A stretch of 64,000 bases of DNA from a virus. Under the pieces are notes generated by a model that worked only from the letters and a program-made list of their open reading frames with translations, made no database searches and was not told the DNA's origin. The translations under genes were made by a program, and so were the position numbers. This document shows positions 59,455 to 64,000 of this stretch, piece by piece. The number at the start of each line of letters is the position of its first letter. The first letter of the stretch is position 1. The DNA lies in IMG/VR virus record IMGVR_UViG_3300040856_003829, positions 1-64,000 of that record. One strand, given 5' to 3'.

Positions 59455-60906
59455 ATGGCAGATAAAAAACAATCTTTGGTTGAAGAGGCACTTTTACAAA
59501 TGGAGAATTTGAAAGAAGCCGTAACTGAAAACGCAAAAGGAATACTTGCTTCAACAATGAAGGAAGAAATCAGTCAATTAGTAAAAGAATCTCTAAAAGA
59601 AGAAGAGGTTGAAATCGAAGAATCTGAAAAGGACGAGACAGAAGAAGCAGTTCATAAAGAAATTGATGAACAAGAAGAAGTCGGTGATGACACCGAAGAT
59701 CTCGAAATTGATGTAGATTTGGATAACTTAGATTTAGATGATGATTCTGATGATGAAGAAGTTGAATTAGATCTTGATGATATGGGTATGGACACTGATG
59801 TGGAAGACGACGTTGAAATCGATGATCTGATGTTGACTGACTTACCTGGTGACGACTTGGAAGTCGATTCTGAAGAAGAAATTTTAGCACCTTTAGATCT
59901 CACAATGGCAACTGATGATGAAATTATTCAGGTGTTCAAAAAAATGGGTGAAGAAGATGGTATCATTGTTCAACAAACAGATTCTGGTGTTAACATTAAA
60001 GATGACACTGAAGATGTTGAATATGAAATCAAAATGGAATCAACTGAATCTGATGAATCAGATGAAATTCTTTATGAAATTGAATTTACTGAAGAAGAAA
60101 CCGAAGAAGGTTACAATGAAGTAGAAGAAGGTTACAACGAAGAAATGGATGAAGCTAGTTGTGGAACTCATGAAGGTGAAGAGCACGAAGGTGAAACACA
60201 TGAAATGAGAGAGATAATGGACAAAATGAAAGAAATGATGGAAAGAGAAGATTTAGATGATGACATGAAAGAGATGATGAAAAAAGTCACTGAAATGATG
60301 TCTACTGAAGAAGAAACTGTAGAAGTTGAAGAAGGATATGAAAAGACGGAAATGGATGAAGTAGAAGAAATCGAGGAAACTGAAGAAGTTGACGAAGGTG
60401 AGGTTGAAGAAAGATCTTTAGCACAAGGACAAAGAAAAGGTGTAAATCCTGACGGTAGTCCTAAAGGTGGTTCTAAACCAGGTACTGGTCCAGTTCCAAA
60501 TAAATTATTGTATAGAAAACTTCAAAATGAAGTGAAACAACTTAGAGAAAAGAATCAAGAGTACAAACAAGCTCTAGGTGTTTTCCAAGAGAAGTTAACT
60601 GAAGTTGCAGTTTTTAATTCAAACTTAGCTTACGCTACTAGATTGTTCACTGAACACACTACAACTAAGCAAGAGAAAATAAATATATTAAGACGTTTCG
60701 ATGGTGTCGATACGTTAAAAGAATCAAAATCATTATATAAGAGTGTCAAAAAATCTTTAAGTGATGATTCAACCCTCGTTAAGGAAACAATTGAAAACAA
60801 AGTTGAAAAAACTCCAACTACGGGTTCAGCTACAAACCTTATCGAAAATAAAACTTATGAGAACCCTCAATTTATGAGAATGAGGGACCTCATGAAAAAA
60901 CTATAA
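59455..60906 (+). CDS. Prohead scaffold/core protein (T4 gp22-like)
   Basis: 483 aa, extremely acidic (long Glu/Asp runs from about residue 40 to 320, e.g. DLDNLDLDDDSDDEEVELDL), with a helical C-terminal third (LQNEVKQLREKNQEYKQALGVFQEKLTEV) and a conserved end, NPQFMRMRDLMKKL, as in gp22-type scaffolds that contact the capsid shell. Many L/I/V-x-E sites (SLVE near the N-terminus) suit degradation by the protease. It directly precedes the major capsid gene, as in T4. Confidence 0.85.
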   Translation: MADKKQSLVEEALLQMENLKEAVTENAKGILASTMKEEISQLVKESLKEEEVEIEESEKDETEEAVHKEIDEQEEVGDDTEDLEIDVDLDNLDLDDDSDDEEVELDLDDMGMDTDVEDDVEIDDLMLTDLPGDDLEVDSEEEILAPLDLTMATDDEIIQVFKKMGEEDGIIVQQTDSGVNIKDDTEDVEYEIKMESTESDESDEILYEIEFTEEETEEGYNEVEEGYNEEMDEASCGTHEGEEHEGETHEMREIMDKMKEMMEREDLDDDMKEMMKKVTEMMSTEEETVEVEEGYEKTEMDEVEEIEETEEVDEGEVEERSLAQGQRKGVNPDGSPKGGSKPGTGPVPNKLLYRKLQNEVKQLREKNQEYKQALGVFQEKLTEVAVFNSNLAYATRLFTEHTTTKQEKINILRRFDGVDTLKESKSLYKSVKKSLSDDSTLVKETIENKVEKTPTTGSATNLIENKTYENPQFMRMRDLMKKL

Positions 60907-60932
60907 TAAAAATAACTTAAAAAATTATAAAA

Positions 60933-62684
60933 ATGGGAGCATTATTAGAATCAGGTCTCGTTGGTAACATTGGTCTTAAGCACCTCAAAGTTATCAAGGA
61001 AGACACAGTAAACAAATGGGACAAGTTAGGGTTCCTAGATGGCCTCAATGGTCAATTAAAAGAGAACATGGCTCAGTTATATGAGAACCAAGCATCTCAC
61101 CTAATCAACGAAGCTGCGACATCTGACGCTGGCGGATCATTTGAAACAGTCGTTTTCCCAATCATCAGAAGAGTATTCTCTAAGTTGTTGGCTAACGATA
61201 TCGTTTCTGTACAGGCTATGAACCTACCAATCGGTAAGTTGTTCTACTTTGTACCTAAAATTCAGGCTAGAGGTGCTGCTAACGAGCACGTTCCTCCATT
61301 CGGAGCACCTAATGGTCCTACTACTCCATATTCTGGATACTCTGAAAGTTCGGTTAACCTATACGATAGATTCTACGAAGGATCTGTTCCAGGTACTGCT
61401 GGATCAGGTGTTGATCCTGAAGGATTGTTTGACTACTCTAAGGGTAGATTCAGTGCACACACCATCCAAGGTACTATCGTTTCTGGTAGTAGCTATGGTA
61501 CTGTAGTGACTGATGCGGCATTTACTGGTGGAACATCATTCCCTAAGTCTGTTGTTGTTGCATTCTCTGGATTTAGTAATGTTGCTGCTGGTAGAATGAT
61601 TGGTCCAAGCGGTAACGAAATGGATACTGAAGAATTCCTATCTTACTTAAATGTTCAAGGTGAGGGTTCTGCATTCCCAGTAAACGTTCTTACTCAGAAG
61701 TATGGTAAGGGTATTGTTGAATATGGTGATACTCAGACATCTACATTCTCTGACGGTAACGGAGGTAGATATCAAGATCTATGTGACGCTAATGGTATTT
61801 TACGTGTCGTTGTTGACTTGAAGACACCAACAGACGATAGTAGTTCACTTGATGGTTACACAGGTACATCATTCACAGCGGCTTTCGCTGGATTCCAGGC
61901 AACATACAGAGTATATGAAGAACTCGAATTCGAAGACAAGATCGGTGAAGTATCGTTCGATCTTGAAGCGGTTACTGTAACAGCAATCGAAAGAAAACTA
62001 AGAGCACAATGGTCTCCAGAACTCGCACAAGACGTTTCTGCATTCCACAACATTGACGCTGAAGCTGAATTGACAGCTTTATTGTCAGAGCAAGTGGCAG
62101 CAGAAATTGATCGTGAGATCTTAAGAGACTTGAGAAAAGGTGCGGCTTGGAAACTAAGATGGGACTATGACGGATGGAGAAGATTATCAACAACTTCTAC
62201 AGCATACAACCAGAAGGACTGGAACCAGACATTGATCACTGCGATCAACCAGATTTCAGCTCAAATCCACAAATCAACATTGAGAGGTGGTGCTAACTGG
62301 GTAGTTTGCTCTTCAGAGGTTTCAGCAATCTTTGACGATCTAGAGTACTTCCACGTTTCAAACGCGGCTCCTGATCAGGATAACTACAACATGGGTATTG
62401 AAAGAGTTGGTACTCTTTCTGGAAGATACCAAGTGTACCGTGACCCATACTTCCCACCAAACATGGTATTGTTAGGTCACAAGGGTAATTCAATGTTGGA
62501 TACTGGATATGTATACGCACCGTATGTACCACTCCAGTTAACACCAACTATGTACAACCCATTCAACTTCACACCAATTAAGGGTATCATGACAAGATAC
62601 GCTAAGAAGATGGTTAACAACAGATTCTATGGTGTGATTCAGGTTGATGGTGTTAGAACATTCGACCTCAACTCTTTAAGATAA
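60933..62684 (+). CDS. Major capsid protein (T4 gp23-like)
   Basis: 583 aa. The N-terminal delta region ends at LINE-AATSDAGGSFETVVFPIIRRVF, giving an I-N-E cleavage site at residues 58-60, near the position in gp23 (residue 65). HK97-like core features follow (IVSVQAMNLPIGKLFYFVPKIQ, AYNQKDWNQTLITAINQISAQIHKSTLRGGANWVVCSS, FTPIKGIMTRYAKKMVNNRFYGVIQV). Codon choice is richer in C-ending codons than in neighbouring genes, as expected for the most expressed protein. Confidence 0.95.
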   Translation: MGALLESGLVGNIGLKHLKVIKEDTVNKWDKLGFLDGLNGQLKENMAQLYENQASHLINEAATSDAGGSFETVVFPIIRRVFSKLLANDIVSVQAMNLPIGKLFYFVPKIQARGAANEHVPPFGAPNGPTTPYSGYSESSVNLYDRFYEGSVPGTAGSGVDPEGLFDYSKGRFSAHTIQGTIVSGSSYGTVVTDAAFTGGTSFPKSVVVAFSGFSNVAAGRMIGPSGNEMDTEEFLSYLNVQGEGSAFPVNVLTQKYGKGIVEYGDTQTSTFSDGNGGRYQDLCDANGILRVVVDLKTPTDDSSSLDGYTGTSFTAAFAGFQATYRVYEELEFEDKIGEVSFDLEAVTVTAIERKLRAQWSPELAQDVSAFHNIDAEAELTALLSEQVAAEIDREILRDLRKGAAWKLRWDYDGWRRLSTTSTAYNQKDWNQTLITAINQISAQIHKSTLRGGANWVVCSSEVSAIFDDLEYFHVSNAAPDQDNYNMGIERVGTLSGRYQVYRDPYFPPNMVLLGHKGNSMLDTGYVYAPYVPLQLTPTMYNPFNFTPIKGIMTRYAKKMVNNRFYGVIQVDGVRTFDLNSLR

Positions 62685-62707
62685 TAATTAAAGTTTTGAA
62701 AAAATTA

Positions 62708-62735
62708 AAGGGGGACATTAGTCCCCCTTTTTTAT
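62708..62735 (+). terminator. Terminator after the major capsid gene
   Basis: AAAGGGGGAC-ATTA-GTCCCCCTTT (62708-62729) followed by T. The stop codon of the convergent 62-aa gene lies in the stem. Confidence 0.92.
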
Positions 62736-62906
62736 TTCACAATATTTGGAATCTGGTCCAAAATATAAACATCTGTATAATTTTAGTTTTTCTCTATGAG
62801 ATTTAAAATGATCATCAACTGATGACTTATCATAACCTAAAATTACTTCAGATGTAATTTCACTCTGCAATTTCACGATTTCACTTAGTAGTTCGTCTTT
62901 TGTCAT
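62718..62906 (-). CDS. Small hypothetical protein
   Basis: 62 aa. N-terminal helix (MTKDELLSEIVKLQSEITSEV), then DDHFKSHREKLKLYRCLYFGPDSKYCEIKKGD with two cysteines. Its last codons run into the capsid-gene terminator, so it may be a real short gene or a chance frame. No family recognised. Confidence 0.45.
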   Translation of the reverse strand: MTKDELLSEIVKLQSEITSEVILGYDKSSVDDHFKSHREKLKLYRCLYFGPDSKYCEIKKGD

Positions 62907-62910
62907 ATCA

Positions 62911-62940
62911 AAAAAAAAAGGAAGATAAACTTCCTTTATT
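62911..62940 (-). terminator. Terminator of the 109-aa gene
   Basis: AAAGGAAG-ATAAA-CTTCCTTT (62917-62937); on the minus strand a T-rich tract follows the stem. Confidence 0.8.
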
Positions 62941-62943
62941 AAT

Positions 62944-63273
62944 TTAATTTATATTAAGATCTTCATTATGTTTTTTCAACATCCTAATTGATTTGGATAA
63001 TAATTCGGATTCTTCAATTGTAAATATATTTCTATTGTGAGCCATTTTGGATGCTTCAATCAAACAAAATAGTGCTTGATTGACACTTAAATTATTTATG
63101 AAACGATCTAGATCATCAGTACTAGTATAGTTTATAGAATTATATAATGTACCCATTGGGTTTGTCTGGACATTATTTTTTAGGGACTCGTAAATTTCAT
63201 TATATTTTTTTTCAATCTCAGAAACATTCTTAGATCTCCTTTTTCTTGTTTTTGTATTTTCTAATTCACTCAT
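62944..63273 (-). CDS. Hypothetical helical protein
   Basis: 109 aa. Basic N-terminus (TKTRKRRSKNVSEIEKKYNEIYESLKNN), then a helical, weakly hydrophobic body (LDRFINNLSVNQALFCLIEASKMAHN) and an EESELLSKSIRMLKKHNEDL end. A small DNA-associated or regulatory protein is possible. Has its own terminator and a facing promoter region shared with the gene at 63345. Confidence 0.55.
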   Translation of the reverse strand: MSELENTKTRKRRSKNVSEIEKKYNEIYESLKNNVQTNPMGTLYNSINYTSTDDLDRFINNLSVNQALFCLIEASKMAHNRNIFTIEESELLSKSIRMLKKHNEDLNIN

Positions 63274-63291
63274 TTTAATCTATATTTAATG

Positions 63292-63299
63292 ATATTTAT
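63292..63299 (+). promoter_or_regulatory. ATATTTAT motif
   Basis: Lies 45 nt before the ATG at 63345 in a 71-bp divergent gap. Confidence 0.35.
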
Positions 63300-63344
63300 T
63301 TGTATACAATCATAATATAGTATAAATCCTCAAAGAAAGAAGAC

Positions 63345-63902
63345 ATGAACCTAAAAAAAACTATAAGAGAATCTTTACTTAAAAAAGTAATGTCAGAAGA
63401 ATTAAAATATCACGTAGATAATAATATTTCGTTGACTGAAAATGTTTTTAGATATGGTAGTGATAAATATTTTGAAGTTATTAATGAAGCAAGAAAACTT
63501 TATAAGTTAGGATATAATTTCGATGAGTTTGATCGTGAAATACTAGAATCAGATTTAGGTACAATAGTCAAAACAAAATCAGGAAAAAAGATTCCTTTAG
63601 ATATGCCATTTGAATATGGATCTGTCAATGAGGCTGAATATCAAGGAAAAAAAGTTAATTTAAATGATCCAAAAACTGGAGGATCAAAAAAATGGTACGT
63701 TTATGTAAAGGATGGTGATAAAGTAAAAAAAGTTAGTTATGGTTCTCCTGTTATGACTGCGAAATGGAATGACCCTCAAGCTAGAAAGTCATTTGCCGCT
63801 AGACATCAGTGTGCAAAGAAAAAAGACAAAACTAAAGCAGGTTATTGGGCTTGTAGGGCACATAAAGATTTCGGTAAAAATGTATCTGGTAGATTTTGGT
63901 AA
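63345..63902 (+). CDS. Putative capsid-cargo protein with Cys/His-containing basic C-terminal domain
   Basis: 185 aa. Leader MNLKKTIRESLLKKVMSE-EL and a second site ISLTE-NV. The C-terminal ~80 residues (KKWYVYVKDGDKVKKVSYGSP ... WNDPQARKSFAARHQCAKKKDKTKAGYWACRAHKDFG) are basic with a conserved-looking RH-x-C ... YWAC pattern, which I have seen as a recurring tail in phage head-associated proteins. Possible zinc or DNA binding. Its TAA overlaps the next ATG. Confidence 0.65.
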   Translation: MNLKKTIRESLLKKVMSEELKYHVDNNISLTENVFRYGSDKYFEVINEARKLYKLGYNFDEFDREILESDLGTIVKTKSGKKIPLDMPFEYGSVNEAEYQGKKVNLNDPKTGGSKKWYVYVKDGDKVKKVSYGSPVMTAKWNDPQARKSFAARHQCAKKKDKTKAGYWACRAHKDFGKNVSGRFW

Positions 63903-64000
63903 TGATTTATATTCAAAACGATATTTCAGATAATAAATTTACTAGAACTTTTTCATCAGATATAGACAGTTCAGAGTTAGTCTGGCATATGGATGCTGAA
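63902..64000 (+). CDS. Partial gene running off the window
   Basis: First 33 codons only (MIYIQNDISDNKFTRTFSSD ... SELVWHMDAE). The ATG overlaps the previous TAA (TAATG), suggesting co-translation. The SSELVWHMDAE end resembles small cupin-like phage proteins, but too little is visible to name it. Confidence 0.5.
   Translation, partial: MIYIQNDISDNKFTRTFSSDIDSSELVWHMDAE

Noticed and set aside
59570-59903. Ser- and Leu-rich minus-strand frames opposite the scaffold gene
   Set aside because: Antisense of GAA/GAT-rich acidic codons produces Ser/Phe/Leu-rich open frames; not genes.

Overview
The window is part of a large, AT-rich, T4-like tailed-phage genome, most likely from a jumbo phage of a Bacteroidota (Flavobacteriia-like) host. 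The phage assignment rests on a contiguous head module: large terminase, portal, prohead protease, acidic scaffold and gp23-like major capsid protein. The host assignment rests on two secreted proteins with type IX secretion (T9SS) C-terminal sorting domains and several more with weaker ones, on Bacteroidota-type promoters (TTTG-N19/20-TAnnTTTG) in front of tRNAs, and on '...SFSQ'-type signal peptides. It could also be an integrated element, but no integrase or attachment site is visible here.

Layout. 1-5.8 kb (+): small membrane proteins flanking a secreted block (thioredoxin-like protein without CXXC, a 1126-aa Cys-repeat protein with a T9SS tail, a putative outer-membrane barrel). 5.8-10.6 kb: DnaK, small membrane proteins, a PAP2 phosphatase and hypotheticals. 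10.6-15.4 kb (-): four tRNAs, a lipoprotein, a second giant Cys-repeat protein with a gliding-motility/T9SS type B tail, and an HAD phosphatase. 15.4-19.4 kb (-): a sugar-modification operon (DegT aminotransferase, Gfo/Idh/MocA oxidoreductase, formyltransferase, exostosin-like glycosyltransferase, methyltransferase). 19.4-22.5 kb (-): lipoproteins and eight tRNAs separated by strongly structured non-coding DNA; four tRNAs have their own host-type promoter followed by a boxA-like GTTCTTTGA. 22.5-29.7 kb (-): a secretome block (small secreted proteins, SlyD-like FKBP, acyl-CoA thioesterase, DNA/RNA nuclease, two paralogous M43 metalloproteases with dockerin-like repeats). 29.8-43.1 kb (mostly +): an L,D-transpeptidase-like lysis protein, then putative capsid cargo including a PPK2-HExxH fusion, OmpA-like and peptidoglycan-binding proteins. 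43.1-47.8 kb: HNH nuclease, a phage tmRNA, an M20-type aminopeptidase, a ClpC-like unfoldase and a divergent Hsp20. 47.8-64 kb (+): more cargo candidates, terminase, portal, bS21 (minus strand), protease, scaffold, major capsid protein.

How it fits together. At least a dozen proteins begin with a short amphipathic leader ending in a hydrophobic-x-Glu site, resembling T4 capsid-targeting sequences cut by gp21; the capsid protein has such a site at residues 58-60. I infer a large set of head-packaged, ejected proteins. A second theme is control of host translation and proteostasis (12 tRNAs, tmRNA, bS21, DnaK, ClpC-like, Hsp20, FKBP). A third is remodelling of the infected cell surface through the host's Sec/T9SS route and sugar chemistry. 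The least explained part is the set of structured RNAs between the tRNAs.
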